From positions 20,201 through 81,257 of the forward strand of contig CACWNY010000050.1 of NCBI GenBank assembly GCA_902762375.1: a stretch of 61,057 bases of DNA. The letters are read 5' to 3'. The translations under genes and the position numbers were made by a program. Below, piece by piece: positions 8,546-17,151 of the stretch; the stretch's first letter is position 1; every line of letters begins with the position of its first letter. Below the pieces are notes generated by a model. It saw nothing but the letters and a program-made list of their open reading frames with translations, did no database searches and was not told the origin of the DNA. Source of the DNA: an uncultured Ruminococcus sp. GTDB lineage: Bacteria; Bacillota; Clostridia; Oscillospirales; Acutalibacteraceae.

Positions 8546-10189
8546 ATGCGAAAAAAATTAATCGCACTGGCTTTGATGACGACAATGTGTACAACAATGC
8601 TGACAGCTTGCGGAAATAGTGAAGAAAACACAGGAAATTCATCAGGTGGTTCGTCAGATACAAGCAGTTCACAAAGCAAGGTAATCGAACCCAATAAGGC
8701 AGTACAGTCCACAGACAATTACAGAAACTTTTATCAGATTTTCGTCAACAGTTTCTGTGATTCCGATGATGACAGTATAGGAGATATTCCCGGTATTATC
8801 AGCAAGCTGGATTATCTTAATGACGGCAATCCCGAAAGTGGCGATGATTTGGGAATAGATGGTATATGGCTGACCCCGATAGCGGAATCGCAGTCGTATC
8901 ACAAATACGATGTAGAGGATTACTGTTCGATAGATAGTACATTCGGCACAATGAAAGATTTTGAAAAACTCATTGAAGAATGTAACAAGCGTGGTATTCA
9001 TGTCATCACAGATTTGGTTGTCAATCATTCGTCCAATACACATGAATGGTTTGTCAAGGCTTGTGAAGAAGTCAAGGCAGGCAATTTTGACGGATACGCA
9101 AAATATTATCACATTGTCGAAAAAGAAAACGCTGGTGACGGCTATACTCAGATACAGGGAACAGATTATTATTACGAATCAAACTTTTCCGACACTATGC
9201 CTGAACTGAATTTATCCAATCCTGATGTCAGAGAAGAAATCAAGAAAATCATGCAATTCTGGTTTGACAAAGGCGTTGCAGGATTCCGACTGGACGCTAT
9301 CAAATATTATGACACAGGCGGAGATGACGGAAAAGAGTTTTGCAAATGGCTTGTAGATACGGCACACGAACTGAAAAAGGATTCCTATATTGTCGGTGAA
9401 AACTGGTCAGGAACAGGTACGGTTTCAGAATGGTACAAAACAGGTATTGACAGTCAGTTCAATTTCCCGATGAGTGCGGCAATAGGGGATTATGAAGCGA
9501 CTGTGCGTACAGGAAATGTCAAGAAATTACTGGGTACGGTCAAAAACTGGAACGAAACCATCAAAAAACAGACACCTAATGCAATAGACTGTTCATTCCT
9601 TTCCAATCATGATATGGTCAGAAGTGGAGCGTCGTTAGGAAAAGATGTCGAAAAAGAAAAAATGGCGGCAATGTATTATATGCTTGCACCTGGCAATCCG
9701 TACATTTACTATGGAGAAGAACTGGGACTTGTTGGCAGTGAAAAGGACAATGACGGTACATACCGTTTGCCTATGCCTTGGACGGGCGATGAATATGATA
9801 AAATTTCTGTTTTGAATGTGACCCCTGATGTGGCGAAAGAAGCGATTGTCGATACCGCCGACAAGGCACAAAAGGACGAAAATTCTTTATTCAGTACCTA
9901 TAAGAAACTAATTACTTTGAAATTACAAAATCCCGAAATTGCCAGAGGAACTATCAGCAAAATTGTAGAAACCAGCAACGATTACATGGCAGGCTATGTG
10001 ACAAAGTATGACGGCAAAAAAATACTGGTCATGTATAACGGCAGTAAGGATAAGAGTGGTGAAGCAACGCTTGACAGTGATTGGAAAGGCATTGCAGGAG
10101 AAGTCTATGCGAAAAGCGGTTCGGAAAAGGCGAAATTTGCAGGCGACAAACTGACTTTGCCCCCGAGAAGTGTTGTGGTTATCCGTTAA
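8546..10189 (+). CDS. Alpha-amylase family GH13 surface lipoprotein
   Basis: Secreted, membrane-anchored alpha-glucan hydrolase, 547 residues. Signal peptide with lipobox LTAC (Cys about 22), a Ser-rich tether to about 45, then a (beta/alpha)8 catalytic domain starting at NFYQIFVNSFCDS. Catalytic Asp in GFRLDAIKYY, Glu in VGENW, and the transition-state Asp in FLSNHDMVR are present; the C-terminal beta domain is complete. I use ATG 8546 because GTAAGGAGG sits 7 bases upstream and the signal peptide starts here; an earlier in-frame ATG at 8504 adds 14 non-signal residues. It probably feeds the upstream importer. Confidence 0.93.
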   Translation: MRKKLIALALMTTMCTTMLTACGNSEENTGNSSGGSSDTSSSQSKVIEPNKAVQSTDNYRNFYQIFVNSFCDSDDDSIGDIPGIISKLDYLNDGNPESGDDLGIDGIWLTPIAESQSYHKYDVEDYCSIDSTFGTMKDFEKLIEECNKRGIHVITDLVVNHSSNTHEWFVKACEEVKAGNFDGYAKYYHIVEKENAGDGYTQIQGTDYYYESNFSDTMPELNLSNPDVREEIKKIMQFWFDKGVAGFRLDAIKYYDTGGDDGKEFCKWLVDTAHELKKDSYIVGENWSGTGTVSEWYKTGIDSQFNFPMSAAIGDYEATVRTGNVKKLLGTVKNWNETIKKQTPNAIDCSFLSNHDMVRSGASLGKDVEKEKMAAMYYMLAPGNPYIYYGEELGLVGSEKDNDGTYRLPMPWTGDEYDKISVLNVTPDVAKEAIVDTADKAQKDENSLFSTYKKLITLKLQNPEIARGTISKIVETSNDYMAGYVTKYDGKKILVMYNGSKDKSGEATLDSDWKGIAGEVYAKSGSEKAKFAGDKLTLPPRSVVVIR

Positions 10190-10205
10190 GGGTAATCTTT
10201 ATGGA

Positions 10206-10345
10206 CAAAATTTGCTCACGCAAATTTTGTATTGAGTTTTTATTCGTTAAAGGGCTTTGCCCTTTAAAATCCCACAAGGGGCTACCCCTGATGGGATTGT
10301 TAAGGGCAACGCCCTTTACTCAGGGGTTCGGGGACAAAGTCCCCG
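10206..10345 (-). repeat. Hairpin repeat, reverse, running into wecB
   Basis: H4 (GCTCAC loop variant), H3, a rearranged H2/H3 segment and the GGGGACTTTGTCCCC hairpin at 10325-10345. The last hairpin encodes the final residues and stop of wecB. Confidence 0.8.
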
Positions 10346-11429
10346 ACAGAATGTCGGCAATTCTTTCACAAGCGTGTCCATCACCGTAAGGATTGGAAGC
10401 GTGTGCCATCTTATTATACTCTTCTTCGTCGTCCAACAGACGGGTAAACCATTCGTAAATGGTATCTTCATCAGTACCCACTAATTTTAAAGTGCCTGCC
10501 TCAACACCTTCGGGGCGTTCTGTGGTATTTCTCATGACAAGCACGGGCTTTCCGTATGACGGACATTCCTCCTGTATTCCGCCTGAATCCGTCAGACAAA
10601 TATGACACCTTGCCTCAAAATTGTGACAGTCCACAACATCAATCGGGTCAATAATATGGATTTGCTGACAGTTGCCAAGTTCTTCTTCGGCTATCTTCCG
10701 CACTACGGGATTCATGTGAATGGGATAAATCGCTCGTACATCAGGGTGTTCGTCAAGCACTCTGCGGATTGCCCTGAACATATGGTGCATAGGTTCACCA
10801 AGATTTTCCCGTCTGTGTGCGGTAATGAAAATCATACGGTTATCACCAACCCATTCCAGTTCCTTATGGTGATAGTTTTCCGTGACAGTATAACGCATAG
10901 CGTCAATGACGGTATTTCCCGTGACAAAAATCGTATCTGCGTTTTTGCCCTCCTGCAACAGATGTTGCTTTGCCAGTGTGGTAGGAGCAAAATGATACTC
11001 ACTGATAATCCCTACTGCCTGTCGGTTGAACTCTTCGGGATAGGGAGAGTAAATGTTATAAGTCCGCAGTCCCGCCTCAACATGACCTACCGCAATCTGT
11101 AAATAAAAACAAGCCAGTGCTGTGACAAAAGTTGTAGATGTGTCACCATGCACCAGAACAATATCAGGGCGTACTTCTTCCAGTACGCCTTTCATTTTTT
11201 CCAGAATATTTACTGTTACATCAAACAGTGTCTGACGGTCTTTCATGATAGAAAGGTCATAATCGGGAATGACACCAAAAGTATGCAATACCTGTTCCAA
11301 CATTTCACGGTGCTGACCTGTGACACAAACCACCGTATGGAAATTTTTTCTCTTTTTCAGTTCGTTGACCAGCGGACACATCTTGATTGCCTCAGGTCTT
11401 GTTCCAAAAACTAACATTATTTTTTTCAT
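10320..11429 (-). CDS. wecB: UDP-N-acetylglucosamine 2-epimerase (non-hydrolysing)
   Basis: Converts UDP-GlcNAc to UDP-ManNAc for cell-wall glycopolymer or capsule synthesis; cytoplasmic GT-B fold enzyme. The 369-residue protein has FGTRPEAIKM near the N terminus, HGDTST, HVEAGLRT, TAHRREN, and the C-terminal SGGIQEE motif, all characteristic of WecB/MnaA. Its last nine residues (LSGTLSPNP) are encoded by the repeat at 10325-10345 and are not expected in the family. It stands alone, without neighbouring teichoic acid genes, so its end product is unknown. Confidence 0.95.
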   Translation of the reverse strand: MKKIMLVFGTRPEAIKMCPLVNELKKRKNFHTVVCVTGQHREMLEQVLHTFGVIPDYDLSIMKDRQTLFDVTVNILEKMKGVLEEVRPDIVLVHGDTSTTFVTALACFYLQIAVGHVEAGLRTYNIYSPYPEEFNRQAVGIISEYHFAPTTLAKQHLLQEGKNADTIFVTGNTVIDAMRYTVTENYHHKELEWVGDNRMIFITAHRRENLGEPMHHMFRAIRRVLDEHPDVRAIYPIHMNPVVRKIAEEELGNCQQIHIIDPIDVVDCHNFEARCHICLTDSGGIQEECPSYGKPVLVMRNTTERPEGVEAGTLKLVGTDEDTIYEWFTRLLDDEEEYNKMAHASNPYGDGHACERIADILSGTLSPNP

Positions 11430-11449
11430 ATCTCTGTTCTTAACCTCTC

Positions 11450-11668
11450 AAAAATACCATCGTACGGTTAAAAGTCAAATAGTTACTGTCAAAATTTGCG
11501 TAAGCAAATTTTGTTTTGATTTTTGGGAGTTTAAGGGCTGCCGCCCTTAAAAATCCTGCTAAGGGGCTTTGCCCCTTAACCCCACCACTTTTGAAAAAGT
11601 GGACAAAACTTTTTAATTGTCATAGCTATACGATGAGAAAATTATTCCAGTCGTACAGGTAAAAATAC
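11450..11668 (-). repeat. Hairpin repeat, reverse, nearly full length
   Basis: Core 11479-11630 (H4-H1). Outer ends ACCATCGTACGGTTAAAA and ATTATTCCAGTCGTACAGG match the terminal repeats of the 1353-1582 copy. The element fills the whole gap between wecB and the next gene. Confidence 0.8.
11451..11478 (-). promoter_or_regulatory. Putative wecB promoter inside the repeat's terminal inverted repeat
   Basis: Minus-strand TTGACT (11473-11478), 16-base spacer, TATTTT (11451-11456), located in the outer end of the hairpin repeat at 11450-11668. No better promoter is visible. Confidence 0.4.
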
Positions 11669-11670
11669 TG

Positions 11671-12801
11671 TCAATCAGATTTCATCTGTCGTAAAGTCCG
11701 TAAAGTGTTCCATGTTTTCTTTCGGCTGACCGTAAACAACCGCCCTATCCTGATAAAAAAAAGAAACGGCAACAGTATCTTATGACGGTAAAAAAAAGGA
11801 TAATACAATCTCACCGTTTCCATCGGTATGAACAATCTTCGAAAAAGAAAGACAATTTTTCCTTTTCTGCCCCCACCGTTTTTCTGCACATCATTGGCTA
11901 CCTTCTGTGATAATGTACCGTGTACGCCAGAGGACAGAATATAAGATAACATCTTTTCCGCTTCTTTATCAAGTACTCCGTCCCCGAACAAATGCAATGC
12001 CAGTTGTCTGTTACAGCGTTCAAAGTCGGCAATATGGAGTTTTTCGGTTTCTTTGGTAATATAGGCTGTATCCAGTGTGTCACCGAATTTCTGCCAGAAA
12101 ACATAATTGTCCAGTACCGAACGCAAACCTGTTCCGCTGGAACAATAGTGTCTGTATTCGTGGGCGATGAGATAAATATAGAAATCTTCATGGGAAAAAT
12201 GATAACCATATTCGTTTTCTTCATCTTTGACAAGCCGTTTCTTTACATCACGATAATATTCATAGAAATTGTTGTCAGAGGTATCGGAAAATAAAAGCGT
12301 GTGCATTTCAAAATTACTGATGGGCTTTTTATAAAAAACATCGTGATTGCCTCTGCCCAAATCTGTTCCTGTAAATCCCAGTTCTTCCATGATAGTTATC
12401 ACTTTATTACGGTAATGACTGTCAAACAAAATATCTACATCGGACATCTGTCGCATTCCCAGTGACGGATAAAACTCCTTCATCACCATGCCTTTGAGGG
12501 GCATATACCAGATTTTTTCCTGTTCCAGACGCTCAGAAAGTAATGCTTTGTCCTGTTCCAGAACAATCTCTTTGCGGATAGCTTTTGCTTTTGCCTGTAT
12601 GAAATGATTATCCTTGATACCTGCCTGTTCCAAAGCCGTACAGATGATTGCCGTCAGCATATGTTTTTTTGCTGTTGTGTATAAAGCGGTCAAATCCATC
12701 TTTTCTGTTTTCTTTCTGTCGGGTACGGTGTTGTGGATAAAGCACCTGACAAGGTAAATCATATTCTCCGCAGATGTTTCCTGCAATATATTTTCAGACA
12801 T
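11671..12801 (-). CDS. Nucleotidyltransferase-fold family protein (NTP_transf_5-like)
   Basis: Putative 376-residue cytoplasmic protein of the 'uncharacterised nucleotidyltransferase' family. The diagnostic segment is WYMPLKGMVMKEFYP then RQMSDVDILF (about residues 95-125): Lys-Gly followed by a DxD metal-binding pair, as in minimal polymerase-beta-fold transferases. A conserved HEYRHY follows near 215. Such proteins often accompany polysaccharide or PqqD/radical-peptide clusters, but none is seen here. The substrate is unknown. Confidence 0.75.
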   Translation of the reverse strand: MSENILQETSAENMIYLVRCFIHNTVPDRKKTEKMDLTALYTTAKKHMLTAIICTALEQAGIKDNHFIQAKAKAIRKEIVLEQDKALLSERLEQEKIWYMPLKGMVMKEFYPSLGMRQMSDVDILFDSHYRNKVITIMEELGFTGTDLGRGNHDVFYKKPISNFEMHTLLFSDTSDNNFYEYYRDVKKRLVKDEENEYGYHFSHEDFYIYLIAHEYRHYCSSGTGLRSVLDNYVFWQKFGDTLDTAYITKETEKLHIADFERCNRQLALHLFGDGVLDKEAEKMLSYILSSGVHGTLSQKVANDVQKNGGGRKGKIVFLFRRLFIPMETVRLYYPFFYRHKILLPFLFFIRIGRLFTVSRKKTWNTLRTLRQMKSD

Positions 12802-12836
12802 ATTTTCACACTTTCTGTATCATCAGGCAACCCTGT

Positions 12837-13229
12837 CTATTTCAACGGCACGATTATTCCGCAAATCACACACACCACACCAATAAGCATTGCTACTACA
12901 CCTAACATTCGCACTGTTTTAGTGGTAGAAATAATTCCCTTGTTTTTTATCTGTTCGTCAAGTCCGTAATACGGCAACACCAAATATAATATCCCGATAA
13001 CCAGTATTCCTGAACCTGTTATCAATAACCCGATTTTGATATTCTTGGAAATCACCCCGACAACCAATCCTATCAGACAGGCAACAATGCCTGAAATATT
13101 TCCTCCGCTGAACAACCCTTGCCAGCGTTTTCTGTTCTTATAATAATTGAATGTATTCTGCTCACATTCATCATCACAGAACGCATGATTGTAATCTATC
13201 TCTTTTCCACAATATTCACAAGTCTTCAC
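12837..13229 (-). CDS. Small membrane protein with N-terminal zinc knuckle
   Basis: About 130 residues. It begins with a CEYCGKEIDYNHAFCDDEC zinc-finger-like segment (four Cys), then three hydrophobic spans (about 45-62, 68-92, 105-128). I prefer the GTG at 13229 because AAGGAG is 10 bases upstream; the GTG at 13238 abuts the SD. No function assigned. Likely anchored in the membrane with the zinc knuckle in the cytoplasm. Confidence 0.65.
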   Translation of the reverse strand: MKTCEYCGKEIDYNHAFCDDECEQNTFNYYKNRKRWQGLFSGGNISGIVACLIGLVVGVISKNIKIGLLITGSGILVIGILYLVLPYYGLDEQIKNKGIISTTKTVRMLGVVAMLIGVVCVICGIIVPLK

Positions 13230-13251
13230 GCAGAACACGCTCCTTAACTAT

Positions 13252-13457
13252 TTTCCTCTGTGCGGTTGGAATGATTTTCTCATTGTATAGCTATGACAAT
13301 TAAAAGTTTTTGTCAACTTTTTTCAAAAAGTTGTGGGGTCAAGGGGCAAAGCCCCTTGTGGGATTTTTAAGGGCAAAGGCCCTTAAACTCCCCAAATACA
13401 AAACAAAATTTGCATAAGCAAATTTTGACAGTAACTATTTTACTGACAACACTCAGT
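13252..13457 (+). repeat. Hairpin repeat, forward, nearly full length
   Basis: Core 13286-13438 (H1 with CAAC/GTTG stem, H2, H3 with an extra G, H4 with GCATAAGC). Left end CTGTGCGGTTGGAATGAT matches the 1353 copy exactly over CTGTGCGGTTGGAA. The right end CTGACAACACTCAG contains the stop codon of the next gene. Confidence 0.85.
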
Positions 13458-13914
13458 TCATCATGTCTTCCACACGCATAGTATTGACAATCCTTTCGGA
13501 ATGTTCATGAACAATATAAAAATTACCGTCTGCATTCATTAAATCGTCCGTACCGTCTGATGACCAGAATATCTGTTGTCTTTCCGTGTCCCAGTACGCA
13601 TGGTAAATAACATCTTTATAGCGTTTAGTCTGTGCTTCTGTTTTCAGGTCTTTGGTTTCAATCACATCTTTGTAAGACAATCCCGTGAGTGCTTTATTTC
13701 CGAATACCTTTGTATTTGATGTTTTCATTGCCTCTTTTGCTTCGTTGAGTGCTTCCATGATGTTATTGGTATCTTCTACGGTCTGCAAAATACTGGTATT
13801 GTCTTTGGAAATCATAATCTTTTCTATGCCGTCTACCACTGAACAACCTGTCAGCAACAATACCAATAGCATAAGAATTAAACCGATACTGACCTTTCTT
13901 AAAATTTTCATCAT
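13453..13914 (-). CDS. Small lipoprotein of unknown function
   Basis: About 153 residues: Lys-rich start, hydrophobic core and lipobox LLLTGCS (Cys about 24), so a surface lipoprotein. The mature part is mostly polar and ends with an FYIVHEHSERIVNTMR strand. Adjacent ATGs at 13914 and 13911 both follow AAGGA; 13911 has better spacing (7 bases). The TGA lies in the terminal repeat of the neighbouring hairpin element. Not recognised. Confidence 0.7.
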   Translation of the reverse strand: MMKILRKVSIGLILMLLVLLLTGCSVVDGIEKIMISKDNTSILQTVEDTNNIMEALNEAKEAMKTSNTKVFGNKALTGLSYKDVIETKDLKTEAQTKRYKDVIYHAYWDTERQQIFWSSDGTDDLMNADGNFYIVHEHSERIVNTMRVEDMMN

Positions 13915-13943
13915 TCATTCCTTCTTTTTCATTCTCCGAAAAA

Positions 13944-15218
13944 TTACGGTAAAGAAATCAAGCCCTTTTCCAGCATATTCTGTACCGAAACCAGAATACC
14001 TACTCTGGCACTATGAAATGTTACTCCACCCTGTAACCATGCCGAATAAGGTTCTCTCAGCGGTGCGTCCGCCGAAAGTTCAATCGTTGACCCTAAGGTA
14101 AAACTGCCTGATGCCATGATGACCTTGCTTTCATATCCCGGCATATCGGACGGTTCAGGTGTGACAAAACTGTCTATCGCTCCGCCTTTCTGAATACCTT
14201 GACAAAAAGCTATCAGTCTTTCTGTGGTGTTTAGGTTCAACAACTGTATGATATCTCCACGCCTTTCATTATATTTTGGCGTGGTATCAAATCCTAACAG
14301 TTCAAACAATGCTGACGCAAATACCGCCGTCTTGAGTGCCTCTCCCGTTGCGTGAGGGGCGTTGAACGCTCCTAAAAACAACTCTCTGTTGACACCTAAT
14401 GTCGCTCCCTGTTCTCTGCCTATTCCTGGCGTTGTCAAACGGTAGGCACATTGTTCCACAAGGTCTTCTTTCCCTGCAATATATCCGCCTGTCGGGGCAA
14501 TTCCCCCTCCCGGATTTTTTATCAAAGACCCTGCCATAATGTCTACACCCTTTGTCAAAGGCTGTTCCTTTTCGACAAACTCTCCGTAACAGTTATCCAG
14601 CATGACTATTGTATTCGGCGATTTCCTTTTGGAAATCTTCGCAATCTTTTCTATCTCATCAATCCGCAAAGACGGTCTGACTTCATATCCCCTTGAACGC
14701 TGTATGTATACCATCTTGATTTCAGGTGTAATCGCTTTTTCGATAGCGTCATAGTCAGGTGTACCGCTTTCGGTGAGGGGAATTTCTTTGTAGACAATCC
14801 CGAAATCCTGCAATGACCCTGAATAGTTCCCCGAAAGTCCGATAACCCCCTGTAGCGTATCATACGGTGTTCCTACTACTGACAACATAATATCTTTCGG
14901 TCGCAACATTCCAAACAACGCAACCGTCAAAGCGTGTGTTCCGCAAATAAAATTGTGTCTGACTAACGCATCTTCCGCATCAAAAACAGTTGCGTAAATT
15001 TCATCAAGTGCTTCTCTTCCTCTGTCATCGAAACCATAACCCGTTGAGGTCGAAAAGTGACTTTCGCTTATTCCTGCTTTCTGAAACGCATATAACATCT
15101 TCTGTGTGTTATAGTCCTGTATGTCGTCAATCACCACAAACTGTTCTTTCGTGATTTCCATCGCTTTATCCGCTAACCGCAATATTCTCTCATCTATCTT
15201 ATGAAACGCTATGTTCAT
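13944..15218 (-). CDS. PLP-dependent methionine gamma-lyase family protein (YnbB-like)
   Basis: Fold-type I PLP enzyme of the family often labelled aluminium resistance or methionine gamma-lyase-like, about 424 residues. Visible features: the VRHNFICGTHAL cofactor-binding segment, VMLDNCYGEF, and the probable PLP lysine in AGSLIKNPGGGIAPTGGY, followed by the invariant TPGIGREQGATLG. An open frame continues upstream to 15362 but reads through a hairpin repeat; AAGGGG 9 bases before ATG 15218 fixes the start. True reaction unproven. Confidence 0.85.
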   Translation of the reverse strand: MNIAFHKIDERILRLADKAMEITKEQFVVIDDIQDYNTQKMLYAFQKAGISESHFSTSTGYGFDDRGREALDEIYATVFDAEDALVRHNFICGTHALTVALFGMLRPKDIMLSVVGTPYDTLQGVIGLSGNYSGSLQDFGIVYKEIPLTESGTPDYDAIEKAITPEIKMVYIQRSRGYEVRPSLRIDEIEKIAKISKRKSPNTIVMLDNCYGEFVEKEQPLTKGVDIMAGSLIKNPGGGIAPTGGYIAGKEDLVEQCAYRLTTPGIGREQGATLGVNRELFLGAFNAPHATGEALKTAVFASALFELLGFDTTPKYNERRGDIIQLLNLNTTERLIAFCQGIQKGGAIDSFVTPEPSDMPGYESKVIMASGSFTLGSTIELSADAPLREPYSAWLQGGVTFHSARVGILVSVQNMLEKGLISLP

Positions 15219-15237
15219 TATCATCAACCCCTTGTGT

Positions 15238-15270
15238 AATGCGTAATTCGTAATGCGTAATTCGTAATTT
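15238..15270. repeat. AATGCGTAATTCGT tandem repeat (about two units)
   Basis: Second dispersed repeat family; the same two-unit array recurs at 23359-23391 and 49451-49482, always next to a hairpin repeat. Confidence 0.75.
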
Positions 15271-15274
15271 ATCG

Positions 15275-15375
15275 TATGGCTATGACAATTAAAAGTTTTG
15301 TCCACTTTTTCAAAAGTGGTGGGGTCAAGGGGCAAAGCCCCTTGTGGGATTTTTAAGGGCAAAGCCCTTAAACTC
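15275..15375 (+). repeat. Hairpin repeat, forward, lacking H4
   Basis: H1, H2 and H3 only. The H3 stem contains the TAA stop of the downstream acetyltransferase gene (15368-15370). Confidence 0.85.
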
Positions 15376-16123
15376 CCAATATTTGCATAAACTCCGCTAC
15401 ATCTTCAAACCCTGAATGGCGATAAAACTTCTTATTTTCGTTTTTGTCACGCTGTAAATAGATGTTATCCACACTCTTATTGCTCAAGGACTGACATAAT
15501 TCATAAACTGCCTTTGTGCCGAACCCTTGCCTTTTGTATTCGGGCAAAGTCGCTACCGCTGAAATTATCGCTGAATTTCCACTTATCGCACTCGCTATAC
15601 AACCACTCACCAACTGCCTTTCAAAATATACTCCCGTAATTTCTGCACATCTCTTTCTCAAACGATGGTGTAGGTCTACATAGAAATCTTTAAAATCAGG
15701 TACAACAAACTTCTGTGACTGATTACTTTTCAGTAAACGATAATATTCCTGTAAATCTACTTCATGCGAAACAGCATAATCGTATTCATCATTCCGCAAG
15801 GATTTTAATTTCATTACCGTTCCCAGATAACCATCTGTCGGAATTTTTTTACACAATAAAACTTTTGCTCCTGTCATTCGGCAAAAATTGATGAGTTCAG
15901 CAATATCACACTCTCCGACAATATCCGCTATAATTTCATTACCATATTTTAATAAATACGCTGTAATCTTATTATTGTCGTTCTGATACCAAATGTCAAG
16001 TAAATTATCATATTTTCCGTAAGCTATAATAAGCGACTGTATTCTTACCGCAAAAATATTCTTTGCTTGAGAGTGCATATAGTTTTGAATAACTTCATTT
16101 TCCGTACTGACCAGCGTTATCAT
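15368..16123 (-). CDS. GNAT family N-acetyltransferase
   Basis: Acetyl-CoA-dependent transferase, 251 residues. The C-terminal GNAT core shows the acetyl-CoA pyrophosphate-binding segment ATLPEYKRQGFGTKAV (about 190-206), then a late alpha4/beta6 NKKFYRHSGF. The N-terminal half (1-130) is less conserved. Its start overlaps the stop of the upstream M42 peptidase by four bases (ATGA), so it is translationally coupled to the two peptidases. Possible role: N-acetylation of amino acids or peptides released by them (inference). The last codons lie in a hairpin repeat. Confidence 0.85.
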   Translation of the reverse strand: MITLVSTENEVIQNYMHSQAKNIFAVRIQSLIIAYGKYDNLLDIWYQNDNNKITAYLLKYGNEIIADIVGECDIAELINFCRMTGAKVLLCKKIPTDGYLGTVMKLKSLRNDEYDYAVSHEVDLQEYYRLLKSNQSQKFVVPDFKDFYVDLHHRLRKRCAEITGVYFERQLVSGCIASAISGNSAIISAVATLPEYKRQGFGTKAVYELCQSLSNKSVDNIYLQRDKNENKKFYRHSGFEDVAEFMQILGV

Positions 16124-17145
16124 AATTCTTCACCAAGAATTTTCACCGCCATCTTGTTCACAACATTCTGTACAGAAATAAGGTCGCTTTCTGCTATCAG
16201 ACTGCAATTTGAATGTAAATACCGACACGGCAACGATACCGCCAGTACTCTTACACCATCTCTCGAACTTTGGATTGCTCCTGCGTCATTACCGCCTGCG
16301 ACTGCCTGTTTGTACTGTACTTTCGTCTGACTATCTGCACATTCCATAGCGGATTGGACAAGTGCCTTATCGTAAATTGTCCGCCTGTCCATAAAGGAAA
16401 TGACTGCACCCTCTCCCACATAACAGACCTGTTTTTCCTCTGCCACATCGGGAATATCTCCTGCGGTGGTGGCTTCCACAACAATCGCAAAGTCAGGATT
16501 GACCGCATATGATACACATTTCGCCCCTCTAAGACCGACTTCTTCCTGCACCACAAACGAAAAATACATATCATATTCTAATTCTGATTGTATCATATTT
16601 ACCAGAATAAAGCAACCCACACGGTCATCTAATGCCTTACCTGTGATAATGCCGTTGTTCCAGTCAAACTGACTGTCAAACTGTATACTGTCGCCAAGTG
16701 TGACATACTGTTGGGCTTCATTTCTGTCGGTTGCCCCTATGTCAATGTACATTCTGTCGTATTTTGGAATGGTGTTTTTCTGTTCACCGCTCAACAGGTG
16801 CATGGGTTCGGCTATAATAACACCGTTGATATCTTTTCCGACTGTCACGCTTTTTCCCATGACAACACGCCTGTCAATTCCCCCGACTTCATCAAATTTC
16901 AGGTAGCCGTCCTGTGTAATATGCGTCACGATAAATCCTACTTCGTCCATGTGTGCCGAAATCAGTAACTTTTTATCGGGTGTTTTTCTGCCCTTTTTGA
17001 ACACTATCAGATTTCCCATACTGTCGGTGTGATATTCAGTGGCAAAGTCTTTAATCTGTTCAACAATAATTTCTCTGACGGCACTTTCATCACCTGAAAT
17101 GCCGTTGGTCTGTGAAAGAAGTTGTAAAAGATTTTGATTATTCAT
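16120..17145 (-). CDS. M42 family metallo-aminopeptidase
   Basis: Cytosolic di-zinc aminopeptidase of the FrvX/PepA-like M42 family, 341 residues. Metal and catalytic signatures: SAHMDEVGFIV (His-x-Asp), ALDDRVGC (bridging Asp), VVQEEVGLRGA (general base Glu-Glu) and VAGGNDAG(A) near the C terminus. It begins six bases after the stop of a second M42 gene and overlaps the acetyltransferase. Likely trims N-terminal residues of peptides. Confidence 0.93.
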   Translation of the reverse strand: MNNQNLLQLLSQTNGISGDESAVREIIVEQIKDFATEYHTDSMGNLIVFKKGRKTPDKKLLISAHMDEVGFIVTHITQDGYLKFDEVGGIDRRVVMGKSVTVGKDINGVIIAEPMHLLSGEQKNTIPKYDRMYIDIGATDRNEAQQYVTLGDSIQFDSQFDWNNGIITGKALDDRVGCFILVNMIQSELEYDMYFSFVVQEEVGLRGAKCVSYAVNPDFAIVVEATTAGDIPDVAEEKQVCYVGEGAVISFMDRRTIYDKALVQSAMECADSQTKVQYKQAVAGGNDAGAIQSSRDGVRVLAVSLPCRYLHSNCSLIAESDLISVQNVVNKMAVKILGEEL

Positions 17146-17151
17146 TTTCCG

